Source: UBA5704 sp036380715 (GTDB taxonomy: Bacteria; Acidobacteriota; Thermoanaerobaculia; Multivoradales; UBA5704). Taken from it: DNA of 64,000 nt. Below, one piece after another: positions 24,231 to 35,928 of this stretch. The stretch spans positions 1 to 64,000 of the forward strand of contig DASVEF010000255.1 of assembly GCA_036380715.1 (NCBI GenBank), read 5' to 3'. The stretch's first letter is position 1, and every line of letters begins with the position of its first letter. The translations under genes were made by a program, and so were the position numbers. A model generated the notes under the pieces. That model saw nothing but the letters and a program-made list of their open reading frames with translations. It did no database searches and was not told where the DNA came from.

Positions 24231-26144
24231 ATGGCGACGCGAAGAGATCTTCTCAAGCTCGGGCTCGTGGCGGGCGGCGCGGGCCTCCTGCATCCCGGCG
24301 GCGCCACGGCGCAGCACAGGGAGCTGATCAAGTTCCTCTGTCCGCCCGACGACCGGCCGCGGGAGCTCGACGACCAGCCGGCGAGCCCGCCGGCGCGGCC
24401 TTTCGTGGCCGAGCTGTTCGTGCCGCCGGTCATGCCGCCGGTGCCCAGCCTCGACCCGCCGCCCGACCCGCAGGCCCACCAACGCTATCAGGAGTTTCTG
24501 CCACAGAAGCTCTACGAGATCCACGAGACCGAATTCATCTGGCAGTACCATCCGGACCCGCCGTACGCGTCCGGCAGCTACTCGTGGGGTTTTCAGGCGG
24601 GGAACCTGCCGCCGAGCACGCCCGGCCCCACCTACCAGGCGCGCTACGGGGAGCCCGTCCTCGTGCGCCGGGTCAACAACCTGCCAACGGTGGGGCACGC
24701 CAACGTCTTCTGGGCGCTCCCTTCGACCACGAGCCACCTCCACAACGGCCACACGGCCTCGGAGAGCGACGGCAACCCCGTGGACTGGATCGACTCCGGC
24801 GAGTTCTGGGACCATCACTACGCCAATTTCCCCGCCGGGTTCAATCCCCTCGAGAAGCTCACCACGCTCTGGTATCACGATCACCGCCTCGACTTCACGG
24901 CGGCCAATGTGTACGCGGGCCTGGCCGGCTTCTATCTCCTTTTCGACGAGGACGACACCGGCGACGAGACCACGGGCTGGCGGCTCCCCAGCTTCCCGCA
25001 GTACGACATCCCCCTGCTCTTCCAGGACATCAAGTTCAAGGAGGCCGACGGCGGCGCGCAGGTCGTCTTCGACGCCTGGAACACGGACGGCATGCTGGGC
25101 GACCGCATGACGGTCAACCGGCGGATCACGCCATTCTTCCGCGTCGAGGCGCGCAAGTACCGCTTCCGTATGCTCAACGGCGGGCCCTCGCGTTTCTACG
25201 AGCTGTTCCTGCGCTCCGACCGCAAGGTGGACGGCACCGACACCCCGCCGTTCATCGCCATCACCGGCGACGGCAACTTCCTGCCGCAGCCGGTCGTCAC
25301 CCAGAGCCTCTTCCTCGCCGTGGGGCAGCGGGCCGACGTCATCCTCGACTTCTCCCACTACAGGCCGGGCGACCATGTCTACCTCCACAACCTGCTCGCC
25401 CAGACGAACGGCGCCGGGCCTTCGGGAGCCCGGCTCGACTTCGCGGACCCGCAGAGCTTCCTCATGCGCTTCGACGTGGTGGAGGCCCGAGAGCCGGACC
25501 GCAGCCGGATCCCGGACTACTTCCGCCCTCTGCCGGCGGTTGATCTCAGCGAGGTCCGGAGATACCGGACCTGGACGTTCGACTACCAGGGCGGCCTGTG
25601 GACGATCAACAGCAGGGTCATGGATCCCAACCGCATCGACGCCGGCATTGATCAGAACAGCGCCGAAATCTGGACGTTCCGCAACGGCGGCCGCAACTGG
25701 TCGCACCCGATCCACAGCCATTTCGTGGAGTTCCTGCTGCTTGAGGTCAACGGCAGGCCGTACAAGCCCACTCAGATTACGGACATCGAAAACCGCGAGC
25801 TGACGTTGGTCGAGTACTTCCAACTGTCGCCGGAGCGGCGCAAGCCCATCCAGTCGTTCTTCGGCGGCAAGCGCAGGGATATCGCCGTCCTGCTCCCGGA
25901 AGACGAGGTCAAGGTCTACATGCGGTGGCCGGACTTCCTGGGCAAGTACGTCATGCACTGCCACAACGTGGTCCATGAGGACCACGCCATGATGATCCGT
26001 TGGGACATCGTCGAGCCGGGCAAAGGCTTCGATACGCCGCGGGACGTTCCAGCGGGGCCGCCGCACGTCGAGGAGCGGCCCGCCAGCCCGACGATCCAGG
26101 ACAGCGGCGAGGGATCGAACGATGGAGGAGGGCCGGAGTCATGA
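24231..26144 (+). CDS. Tat-exported multicopper oxidase
   Basis: 637-aa multicopper oxidase of CotA/bilirubin-oxidase/phenoxazinone-synthase type. It starts MATRRDLLKLGLVAGGAGLL, a twin-arginine-type signal. The four copper motifs are present in order: HLHNGH, WYHDH, HPIHSH, and the C-terminal HCHNVVHEDHAMMI with the type-1 site Cys, His and Met ligands. It therefore has all trinuclear and type-1 ligands and should oxidise a phenolic, metal or similar substrate with O2 in the periplasm. GGAGGAGG precedes the ATG. Its stop overlaps the next start (ATGA), heading a four-gene operon of secreted copper/redox proteins. Confidence 0.93.
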   Translation: MATRRDLLKLGLVAGGAGLLHPGGATAQHRELIKFLCPPDDRPRELDDQPASPPARPFVAELFVPPVMPPVPSLDPPPDPQAHQRYQEFLPQKLYEIHETEFIWQYHPDPPYASGSYSWGFQAGNLPPSTPGPTYQARYGEPVLVRRVNNLPTVGHANVFWALPSTTSHLHNGHTASESDGNPVDWIDSGEFWDHHYANFPAGFNPLEKLTTLWYHDHRLDFTAANVYAGLAGFYLLFDEDDTGDETTGWRLPSFPQYDIPLLFQDIKFKEADGGAQVVFDAWNTDGMLGDRMTVNRRITPFFRVEARKYRFRMLNGGPSRFYELFLRSDRKVDGTDTPPFIAITGDGNFLPQPVVTQSLFLAVGQRADVILDFSHYRPGDHVYLHNLLAQTNGAGPSGARLDFADPQSFLMRFDVVEAREPDRSRIPDYFRPLPAVDLSEVRRYRTWTFDYQGGLWTINSRVMDPNRIDAGIDQNSAEIWTFRNGGRNWSHPIHSHFVEFLLLEVNGRPYKPTQITDIENRELTLVEYFQLSPERRKPIQSFFGGKRRDIAVLLPEDEVKVYMRWPDFLGKYVMHCHNVVHEDHAMMIRWDIVEPGKGFDTPRDVPAGPPHVEERPASPTIQDSGEGSNDGGGPES

Positions 26145-26800
26145 AAGACCGCAGAGAGCTGATCACGGGAGGCGTGGGAGCGATCTCCGAGATCGCCCTC
26201 GGAGCGCCGGCCGAAGAGAGGTGCGTCCGTCCTGGCCGGGGGCCCAACGCCGACTATTTTCCCAACGTGGTGGTCCATACGCACCAGGGCCAACGGGCAC
26301 TCTTCTACGACGACCTGCTGACCGGCCGGACCGTCCTGGTCCATTGCATGTCCATCGCGACCGAGCCCGTCTATCGCTCGGTCGAGAGGCTGGCTCGGGT
26401 GCAGCCGTTCCTGGGCGACCGCCGCGGCCGCGAGGTCTTCATCTACTCCCTGACCGTCGACCCCCAGCGCGACACGCCCCGGGCGCTGCGGGACTTCGCG
26501 GAGCGGATCGGGGTGCGGTCCGGATGGCTGTTCCTGACCGGCGCGCCGACGGACATGGAGCTGTTGCGGTCGCGGCTCTTCGTCCGCGGCGCGCCCCACC
26601 ACCACAGCGCCGGACCCGGCGAGGACTGCTCCATGGGGCTCGCCCGCTACGGCAACGCCGCGGTCGGCCTGTGGGGCTCGGTCCCGGCGCAGGCGAACCC
26701 GGAGTGGATTGCCCGGCGGCTCGCCTGGGTCCAGCCGCGCGAGCGTCCGGCCGGGCCGCCCCGGCGCCGCGGCCCGGGTCCGCAAGGAGCACCGGCATGA
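26141..26800 (+). CDS. SCO1/SenC-like thioredoxin-fold protein lacking the CxxxC motif
   Basis: 219-aa protein. Its layout matches SCO/SenC: YFPNVVVHTHQGQ, FYDDLLTGRTVLVHCM, VFIYSLTVDPQRDTPRALRDFAERIG, WLFLTGAP and a late copper-His region HHHSAGPGEDCSM. The usual Cys pair (CPxxCP) is missing: the segment reads VHCMSIATEPVY with one displaced Cys. It may have lost redox activity, bind copper differently, or be a chaperone paralogue. The N-terminus (MKDRRELITGGVGA) resembles a weak Tat-like signal. ATG overlaps the oxidase stop by 4 nt and the next ATG overlaps this stop by 4 nt, so synthesis is coupled. Probably delivers copper to, or matures, the oxidase. Confidence 0.8.
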   Translation: MKDRRELITGGVGAISEIALGAPAEERCVRPGRGPNADYFPNVVVHTHQGQRALFYDDLLTGRTVLVHCMSIATEPVYRSVERLARVQPFLGDRRGREVFIYSLTVDPQRDTPRALRDFAERIGVRSGWLFLTGAPTDMELLRSRLFVRGAPHHHSAGPGEDCSMGLARYGNAAVGLWGSVPAQANPEWIARRLAWVQPRERPAGPPRRRGPGPQGAPA

Positions 26801-28656
26801 ACGTATCGAGCCGTTTCGCCAAACCTCTCAGGCTCGCCCTCGTCCTGGGGCTGGCCGGAGCCGCGCTGTCCCTCTCGCAGCCGTCGCCGCAGCCGGCTCC
26901 GGAATGGAATTACCTGCCCTGCCCCTATCCCGGCTCGCCGGGGTATCCGCCCCTCAAAGGCATCTGCCATCCGTATCCGCAGCCGCGGCCCAAGCCGTCG
27001 CAGCAGACCACGACCGGTTGCCCGGGCGACTGCTTCACTCAGGTGGCGACCGGCGAGGGCATTTATCCGCCCAGCAATCCGTTCAACTACAAGACCTTCC
27101 CTGGGACCAACTTCCTGCCCACGATCTACACCAACATGTTCGACGGCACCGGTGCCGAGATGCCCAATACCCTCCCGTCGACGCCTGACAACCCGTACAA
27201 CCTGCACGACGGCGATCCGGTCATCTCGCAGATCAATCCGACCTCGCCCGAGGACGACCTGCGCAATCTGTTCAACATCGTCATCCACCGGGGCTCGGAA
27301 GAGGTCTCGGGCCCCGGCGAGGAGGCCAAGCGGGAGGCCGTGCGCGCCGCCATCCTGGCGGGGCTGGATATCCTGGAGGGCCGTCCCGTCGCGAACCGCG
27401 CCTACAGTGGCCTCCCCCTCCTTCACTACACCGGCCCGGAGAAGGTCAAGAAGGTGCAGCCGATCAAGGACGAGAGCGGAAACGTGATCGGTGGCAACGT
27501 CGACGTCCACCAGGTCTGGTTCGGGCAACGCATCGAGTCGGACACCGCCTTCCTCGACCTGAGCCAGGTCCAGGACGTCCCCTGGACGATCACCTACACC
27601 GTCGACATGCTGAACCGCGGCCGCGACGACTTCTCTCCGTTCGTCATGTATTTCGACAATCCGAGCCTCGTCCCGGCGGGCACGATGCCGCTGCCTCACG
27701 TCGGCATGGACCAATCGTTTTTCAACATGGACGAGGGGACGCGTACGGTCTTCCGGATCAAGATGACGCTCGGCAAGTACTACAACCTCGTCTACACCTG
27801 GGGCTGGAGGATGCACCCGCCGCGCGTCCAGGTCATGGAGAACGCCGCCAAGAAGATCAACTATGGGACCTCGCCGCCTCCCGTCTGCCCCGGGCAGTAC
27901 CAGGGCCTGACGCTGCCGCAGGTCGAGCAGGCCGTGTTCTGCCCGTCCGGCGATACCGGTTGCACGTCCGTGCGCTGCAAGCCGGGGGAGCCGCGCGCCG
28001 GCGCGGACGGCAAGCCGACGCCGTGCGAGAACGCGATGCTTCACGCGATTGCCCAGATCGGCGAGCTGGCGCCCGAGAAGCGGATGTGGCGCGCCCTGCT
28101 CGACGCCCGCACGGCGGCCGACCGCGGAAACCTGCGGGACGCCGCCGAGATCGTGCGGACGCGGGCGCTGCCCGCCTACTTCGACTGGCTGGACCGCGAC
28201 GCGCTGCCGGCCGGGGTCGAGCCCGATCCGCATTCGGACCTCACGATCGTCTACCTGAACAATACGATCTACGGCTGGCTCACGAGCGGGGCTTGGGGCC
28301 GCTGGGACGTGTGGGAGGAGCGGCCGAAGACGCTCAAAGTCACGGCCATAAACGGCGACAACTTCGTGCACTCGTACACGATCGCGGACTTCGGCGGCAA
28401 CCGCGGTTGGGAAAACCAGTTCAAATCCTCGGTCAAATTCGCCGGCTCCGGCTGCTGGTTCACGTTCGGCCGCGCCCACTGGTCCATGCCGGTGGGAGGC
28501 CCGGCCAACGCGTACGTCTGCGTTCCGCAAGCGCAGAACGGCAAGCCCGGCCGCCAACGTCTCGAGGTCCAATTCAACTTCGATCCGTCGCGGCGGCTGC
28601 GGTTCTATCAGTTCGATCCGATGCACCATGACGTGGCGATCTTTTCGATTCATTAG
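26797..28656 (+). CDS. Large secreted Cys-rich protein of the copper/redox operon
   Basis: 619-aa secreted protein I do not recognise. A signal peptide (~1-30) is followed by a Pro/Cys-rich segment (YLPCPYPGSPGYPP, GICHPYPQP, TTGCPGDC) and a second Cys cluster around residue 390 (CPSGDTGCTSVRCKPG). Conserved-looking blocks include WTITYTVDMLNRGRDDFSP, KYYNLVYTWGWRMHPPRVQV and a C-terminal beta-rich stretch (DNFVHSYTIADFGG, MHHDVAIFSIH). It may be a cupredoxin-like or adhesin-like partner of the oxidase, but no copper motif is certain. It overlaps the preceding gene by 4 nt and the next by 29 nt. Confidence 0.78.
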   Translation: MNVSSRFAKPLRLALVLGLAGAALSLSQPSPQPAPEWNYLPCPYPGSPGYPPLKGICHPYPQPRPKPSQQTTTGCPGDCFTQVATGEGIYPPSNPFNYKTFPGTNFLPTIYTNMFDGTGAEMPNTLPSTPDNPYNLHDGDPVISQINPTSPEDDLRNLFNIVIHRGSEEVSGPGEEAKREAVRAAILAGLDILEGRPVANRAYSGLPLLHYTGPEKVKKVQPIKDESGNVIGGNVDVHQVWFGQRIESDTAFLDLSQVQDVPWTITYTVDMLNRGRDDFSPFVMYFDNPSLVPAGTMPLPHVGMDQSFFNMDEGTRTVFRIKMTLGKYYNLVYTWGWRMHPPRVQVMENAAKKINYGTSPPPVCPGQYQGLTLPQVEQAVFCPSGDTGCTSVRCKPGEPRAGADGKPTPCENAMLHAIAQIGELAPEKRMWRALLDARTAADRGNLRDAAEIVRTRALPAYFDWLDRDALPAGVEPDPHSDLTIVYLNNTIYGWLTSGAWGRWDVWEERPKTLKVTAINGDNFVHSYTIADFGGNRGWENQFKSSVKFAGSGCWFTFGRAHWSMPVGGPANAYVCVPQAQNGKPGRQRLEVQFNFDPSRRLRFYQFDPMHHDVAIFSIH

Positions 28657-30814
28657 CCGATCGGCCTGCCTTGCCGCCGCAGCGCTCTGCGCACCGGCGT
28701 TCGGCCAGCAGCCCTACGTCCGCTCGGTCGCCGAGCCCACGCCGCCGGACGTGGTCCTGGTGGACATGGATGGAACGAGAGCTCCGCTCCGCGCTGTGAT
28801 CGACGAGCCGGGGCCGGTTTTCCTGCAATTCATCTTCACCACCTGCCCGACCGTCTGCCCGGCGCTCAGTGCGACGTTCGCCGCAACCCAGGGCCGCGCC
28901 GACGTCCGCTTGGTCTCGATCTCCATCGATCCGGAGCACGACACGCCGGAACGCCTGCGGGAGTACGCCCGCCGCTTTCAGGCCGGGCCGCGATGGCGGT
29001 TCCTGACCGGGAGGCTGGAGGACGTCGTCGCGGTGCAGAAGGCTTTCGAGGTCTACCGCAGCGACAAGATGCAGCACGAGCCTTCGACGTTCCTCCGCGC
29101 CGCGCCGGACGAACCATGGTTGCGGCTCACCGGACAGGTCGGCCCGGCGGACCTGATCGCCGAGCTCCAGCGGCTGATGGCCGCGGGGCCCGATCCGGAG
29201 CTGGGCCGGCGGATCTATCGGGAGGGGCTCGTGCCGTCGGGAGAGCCCTTGCGCGCCAGGCTTCCGGAAGACGTGGAGCTCGCCGGTCCGCACCTGGCCT
29301 GCTCGTCCTGCCACCGCCGCAGCGGGTTCGGGGCGAGCGAGGGAGGGACCTTGGTTCCGCCGGTGACCGGCCCGTTGCTCTTCGAGCCCCGGCGTCTGGA
29401 GCGGGCCGACCTTTTCCGCGAGCTCTACCAGGAGGTGCAGTCGAAGACCTATGAGGCCAGGGTGCGCGATCCGCGGTTGCGCCCGGCCTATACCGGCGCC
29501 AGCCTCGCCCACGCCGTCCGGGACGGCCTCGATCCCGCCGGACGGCAGCTCGACTCGTTGATGCCGCGCTACCGTCTGAGCGACGAGGACATGGGCCACC
29601 TGACCGCCTATCTGCGGACCTTGTCGGCCGCTCCCTCTCCGGGAGTCGACGCGGAAGCGATCCACTTCGCGGCCGTGTTCACGGGAGGTGTGCCCTCTGC
29701 CGAGCGCCAGGCCATGCTCGCGGTGATGGAGGCCTTCTTCCGGCGGAAGAACGCCGACACCGAGGGCCTCCGGCGCCATGCGGGCGGCTCTCCCTGGTAC
29801 AAGGACGATCTCGCGGCGGGGTTCCGGAAGTGGGTCCTCCACGTGTGGGATCTCCAGGGACCGGCGGCGACCTGGCGCGGACAGCTCGAGGCGCACGTCC
29901 GGGAACAGTCCGTCTTCGCGCTCCTCTCTGGAGCCGGGGAGTGGGGGCCGGTGCACGACTTCTGCGAGCGGAACGAGGTGCCGTGCCTGTTCCCGAGCAC
30001 GCTCCTGCCGGCCGCCTCGCCGGGCGCGTATACGCTCTACCTCAGCCGCGGCCTCATCGGCGACGCCGAAGCCCTCGCCCGGTACCTGACGGAGCCTCTG
30101 ACGGACAAGGCGGGCAACGCAGGGCCTGCGCGGGTCGTCCAGGTCTACCGGAAGACCGAAGAGGGGCTCGCGCCGGCGCGGGCGCTGCGGGCGGCGCTCG
30201 CGGACCGGGCGCACGTCGAGGATCTCGGGATTGCCGCCGAGGCCCGGATCCCTGCTGCCCTCCGGTCCAACCTCGGCCGGCTTTCCGGCCGCAAGCCCGC
30301 CGCCGACCTCGTCCTGTGGCTGAACGGCCGGGACGTGGCGGCGCTCACCGCCCTCCTGGCGGCGCCGGAGGCGCTCGCCGGGTTCCGGCAGGTCATCCTC
30401 TCCTACGACCTCCTGGAGCCCGATCTGCCGGCGCTCCCGGCGGTCCTGCGCGACAAGATCCGTCTGATTTATCCCTACACCCTGCCTGGGAAAGAGGGGC
30501 CGCACGTCTTCCGCGCCCGGGCCTGGCTCCGCTCCCGCGGCATCGCCAGGACGCACGAGCGCGTGCAGCTCAACACCTGGTTCACCCTCTCCCTCGCCGA
30601 GCACGCCCTCGATCACCTCGCCGGCAGCTTCTCCCGCGACTTCTTCGTCGAAAGCGTCGAGCGGGAGGCCGAAGTCGAACTCAACCCCGGAGTCTTTCCC
30701 CGCCTGAGCCTCGGCCCCGGCCAGCGCTTCGCCTCCAAGGGGAGCTATGTCGTCAGGCTCGACGAGAACGCTCCGGGCGGGCTCGCGCCGGTCGGCGAGT
30801 GGATCGTGCCCTAA
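28628..30814 (+). CDS. SCO1 - cytochrome c - periplasmic-binding-protein-like fusion
   Basis: 728-aa secreted protein with three parts. Residues ~1-26 are a signal peptide. A canonical SCO/SenC domain (~35-185) carries CPTVCP (73-78), DPEHDTPERL and a copper-type His near MQHEP (~150). A class I cytochrome c follows (~190-335) with the heme motif CSSCH (225-229), LVPPVTGPLLF and the Met-ligand region DSLMPRYRLSDEDMGHL. The remaining ~390 residues resemble a type 1 periplasmic ligand-binding fold as in branched-chain amino-acid receptors (IHFAAVFTGG, VFALLSGAG, VPCLFPSTLLP). I know no standard protein with this combination. Its stop faces the convergent amidohydrolase. Confidence 0.82.
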   Translation: MTWRSFRFISRSACLAAAALCAPAFGQQPYVRSVAEPTPPDVVLVDMDGTRAPLRAVIDEPGPVFLQFIFTTCPTVCPALSATFAATQGRADVRLVSISIDPEHDTPERLREYARRFQAGPRWRFLTGRLEDVVAVQKAFEVYRSDKMQHEPSTFLRAAPDEPWLRLTGQVGPADLIAELQRLMAAGPDPELGRRIYREGLVPSGEPLRARLPEDVELAGPHLACSSCHRRSGFGASEGGTLVPPVTGPLLFEPRRLERADLFRELYQEVQSKTYEARVRDPRLRPAYTGASLAHAVRDGLDPAGRQLDSLMPRYRLSDEDMGHLTAYLRTLSAAPSPGVDAEAIHFAAVFTGGVPSAERQAMLAVMEAFFRRKNADTEGLRRHAGGSPWYKDDLAAGFRKWVLHVWDLQGPAATWRGQLEAHVREQSVFALLSGAGEWGPVHDFCERNEVPCLFPSTLLPAASPGAYTLYLSRGLIGDAEALARYLTEPLTDKAGNAGPARVVQVYRKTEEGLAPARALRAALADRAHVEDLGIAAEARIPAALRSNLGRLSGRKPAADLVLWLNGRDVAALTALLAAPEALAGFRQVILSYDLLEPDLPALPAVLRDKIRLIYPYTLPGKEGPHVFRARAWLRSRGIARTHERVQLNTWFTLSLAEHALDHLAGSFSRDFFVESVEREAEVELNPGVFPRLSLGPGQRFASKGSYVVRLDENAPGGLAPVGEWIVP

Positions 30815-32209
30815 CTGCCAGAGCGGGTCGGCTTTTTCACCGGCCCGCTCCAGCAGGCGGTCGAGGTCCGGCCGCTGCAAGAGGCGCCCGCGCAGGACCA
30901 CCGCCCCAATGCGTCCGACGTTGCGGACGTCGGCGAGCGGATCGCCTTCCAGGAGCACGAGGTCGGCGACCTTGCCGAGGGCGATCGTGCCGAGCGTATC
31001 CGCCGCGTTCAACAGACGCGCTGGCTCCGCCGTCGCCGCCTGAAGCGCCTCCATTGGGCTCAGGCCCGCCGCGACCAGGAGACCGATCTCGTCGTGGACG
31101 GAAAAGCCGGGCAGCACGTCCCTCCCGGCGAGATCGGAGCCCACGGCGATGGCCACCCCGGCGTCGTGCATCCGCCGGGTCATCTCCAGGCCGAGCTCCA
31201 CGAACTTCTGGCGCCGGGCGACGACCTCCGGGGTACGGTCCCGCTCGGTGATCGGGAACGCGACATCCCAGTACTTCCGCAGGGAAGGAGGCACGTACCG
31301 CAGCCGAGGGTCCGGATTGGCGGCTAGCTCTCCGCGCCGGGTCCGCAGGTCATAGGCGATGATCGTAGGGACGAACGCCGTGCCGTTCCGCACGAAGATC
31401 TTCGCCAGGCGCGGCACCTCCTCCGCCACCCACCGGGGCATCGCCTCCAGGGCCGCGGCCTCATTGGAAAAGCGGCGCGTGTACGTGCCCTCGATCAGCG
31501 TCGCGATGTGCTCGACGCTGCGCTGGCCCGCCTCCGCGGCCTCCGCCGGCTCCACCGTCATCGGGACGTGTCCCGCGAACGGCATGCCTCGCCGCCGCGC
31601 CTCCTCGGCCAGCGCGAAGAAGGCGTCCCGGGGCACGGCGTTGTGGATCTTGATCAGATCGACGCCGAGCTCCTGGAGGCGGGCGACGGCCGCCCGCGCC
31701 CCCTCCGGATTCGTGATGGTCAGCCGGTGCGGGATATCGGGTTTGGGACCGTCGACGGTGGGACCCGCACGGAAGATGCGCGGCCCCACGAGCTCTCCCT
31801 TGTCGATGCGGGCGCGCCAAGCTTCCAGGACGTCCAGCTCGCCGCCCATGTCCCGCACGGCCGTGACCCCGTTGGCGACCAGCACCCCGAGAGTCGTCTC
31901 GTCGCCGTAGGTCACGTGAGCGTGAGCGTCCCAGAGTCCGGGGATGAGGAACCGCCCGCGTCCCTGCACCACCTGAGCGCCCGGAGGCGCCTTCAACGTG
32001 GCCGCGTCTCCGATCTCCTGAACGACTCCGGAGCGCACCAGCACCGACGCGTGCGGGCGGGGAGGCGCTCCCGTGCCGTCGATCAGGACGACGTCCTGCA
32101 GGAGGAGCGCCGGAGCGCCGGCCGGACGGTCGGGCCGGGTGGATCGACCTGCGCAGGCGCCGAGCGCGAGGCTGAGCACGAGCGCGGATGCTGCCCTGTG
32201 ATAGATCAC
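30815..32209 (-). CDS. Secreted amidohydrolase lipoprotein; frame has no stop at the domain end
   Basis: Metal-dependent amidohydrolase (imidazolonepropionase/prolidase-like). A signal with lipobox (LALGACAG, Cys ~19) precedes the HxH motif DAHAHVTYGDE, KIHNAVPRDAF (carboxylated-Lys site), GHVPMT, RSVEHIATLI and VGSDLAGRD, ending with the strand GRIGAVVLRGRLLQRP. The coordinates give the 465 codons supported by the family. The same frame continues open, antisense across the whole SCO-fusion gene, to a TGA at 28574 (1211 codons in all). Beyond residue ~465 it has no family resemblance. The true stop was probably lost by an indel or sequence error near the junction. Confidence 0.82.
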
Positions 32210-32880
32210 GGTTCCTCCTTCGTGCCCGCCGTCCGAAACGACGGAGCGGCGCCCATTCTAGAACTCTGACGCCGCCAGTAGCGCGCGGACCGCGGCGGAA
32301 GGGTGCCGGAACGGCCGCGCCGGAAAGTGGCCCTCCGCGGCTGGCGCGGGACACGCCGCTGTCGGGATACGGGACATGGCGGGACGGAAGCGCGCCGCCA
32401 CCAGTCCGGCCTGCGAGCGGACGCGGAACGCGGCCGAGCCGGTGTGGGACACAGAGGAGCGGACGCGGAACACGCACGAGCCGGCGCGGGACACGGCGGA
32501 GCCGGCGCGGAACACCCGCGTCGCGGCGCGGGACGCGAATTTGCCGGAGCGGTTGTCCCGCGTCCCTTCCGCCGCCTCCCGCGCCGCCTTCACGGAGGCC
32601 TGCGCCGCAGCCGCGGCGTTCCGCGCCGGCACGACCGCCGTCTGCATATCGGCGCGCGATGTCCGCGTTCTGGCGCCGGGCACGCGCGCCGGAACGTAGG
32701 CGCCGTGCGCCCCTTCCGCCGCGTCCCCCCGCCGTTCGCGGACAGTCCGCGCGCGTCAGCCGGTGCCGCGCTTCCTGTACCAGGTGGTGCGATTCCCGGC
32801 AGACCGCGGATACGCTCGTTTCCGAGTCTCAGCGCAACTACCTTTCTGGGCCTGCGCTAGAATCCCAAAGAGGAGGCTGT
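32210..32880. other. 671-bp spacer containing a 21-bp tandem repeat
   Basis: No gene is convincingly supported. The middle holds a 21-bp tandem repeat (32409-32534, separate entry). Long open frames exist in several registers only because the sequence is extremely GC-rich. TAGAAT at 32860-32865, 15 nt before the hicB ATG, is a possible -10. Confidence 0.6.
32409..32534. repeat. 21-bp tandem repeat, six imperfect units
   Basis: Units start at 32409, 32430, 32451, 32472, 32493 and 32514 and end alternately in CGGGAC or CGGAAC, with the shared core GAGCCGGCGCGG; a seventh unit is degenerate. In one plus frame this reads as heptads such as TAEPARN, THEPARD and TEERTRN. No family was recognised, so it is listed as a repeat, not a gene. 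Confidence 0.8.
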
Positions 32881-33075
32881 ATGGATCACCGGCTGACGAT
32901 GGTTTACTGGAAGGGCGAGAAGTTCTGGCTCGGCAAGCTGCTGGAGTATCCCGAGATCATGACCCAGGGCGAGACGCTGGAAGAGCTGGAGGAGAACCTC
33001 AAGGACGCTTACCGAGCCCTGGTCCTGGAGGACGTGCCCGAAGAGCATCACACCAAAGAAATCGCGGTGGTGTGA
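32881..33075 (+). CDS. hicB: HicB-family antitoxin
   Basis: 64-aa protein with the HicB-lk core: YWKGEKFWLGKLLEYPEIMTQGETLEELEENLKDAY, broken here by residue-limit as WLGKLLEYPEI and TLEELEENLKDAY. This partly degraded RNase H-like fold binds and neutralises HicA. AGGAGG stands 4 nt before the ATG. It overlaps hicA by 4 nt (GTGA). Antitoxin-first order occurs in many hicBA pairs. The DNA-binding C-terminal domain seen in longer HicB proteins is absent. Confidence 0.85.
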   Translation: MDHRLTMVYWKGEKFWLGKLLEYPEIMTQGETLEELEENLKDAYRALVLEDVPEEHHTKEIAVV

Positions 33076-33254
33076 AGAGAGCCGACCTCATCCGCGAGCT
33101 GTTGGCGCAAGGCTGCGTGCTCCACCGGCACGGTGGCCGCCACGACATCTATCTCAACCCAGCGAACGGAAAGAAGCAGCCTGTTCCTCGCCACAACGAG
33201 ATCGACCCCGTTCTCGCTCGGCATATCAAGAAATCCCTGGGACTGAAGCCCTAA
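33072..33254 (+). CDS. hicA: HicA-family mRNA interferase toxin
   Basis: 60-aa double-stranded-RNA-binding-fold toxin. It starts at a GTG overlapping the hicB stop: VKRADLIRELLAQGCVLHRH, then GGRHDIYLNPANGKKQPVPRHNEID in family register, with the catalytic His in GGRHD, and KKSLGL at the end. HicA cleaves mRNA and tmRNA when freed from HicB. It is complete and of usual length. The gene ends 25 bp before a strong hairpin. Confidence 0.87.
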   Translation: MKRADLIRELLAQGCVLHRHGGRHDIYLNPANGKKQPVPRHNEIDPVLARHIKKSLGLKP

Positions 33255-33279
33255 CCCTCTGGGACCAGAGAGACAGAAG

Positions 33280-33303
33280 CCCGGCGGCCTAGCGGCCGCC
33301 GGG
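33280..33303. terminator. Hairpin terminator between convergent hicA and debranching-enzyme genes
   Basis: Perfect 10-bp stem CCCGGCGGCC / GGCCGCCGGG with a 4-nt TAGC loop. It lies midway between the hicA stop (33254) and the end of the GH13 gene (33322). There is no U-run on the plus side; on the minus side a pyrimidine-rich tract (CTTCTGTCTCTC) follows. Probably ends transcripts from both directions. Confidence 0.7.
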
Positions 33304-33321
33304 CAGGGTTGAATCAGCGCC

Positions 33322-35928
<2,607 letters not shown>

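Noticed and set aside
26797..28656. Second multicopper oxidase
   Set aside because: HxH and HCHxxxH copper motifs are missing; only scattered Cys and His are seen.
32258..32683. 141-aa minus-strand ORF across the 21-bp repeat
   Set aside because: No SD, no family; composition is dictated by the repeat.
32188..33075. 295-aa Arg-rich ORF over the 21-bp repeat and hicB
   Set aside because: The upstream part is low-complexity repeat translation; only the final hicB portion, starting at its own SD and ATG, is supported.
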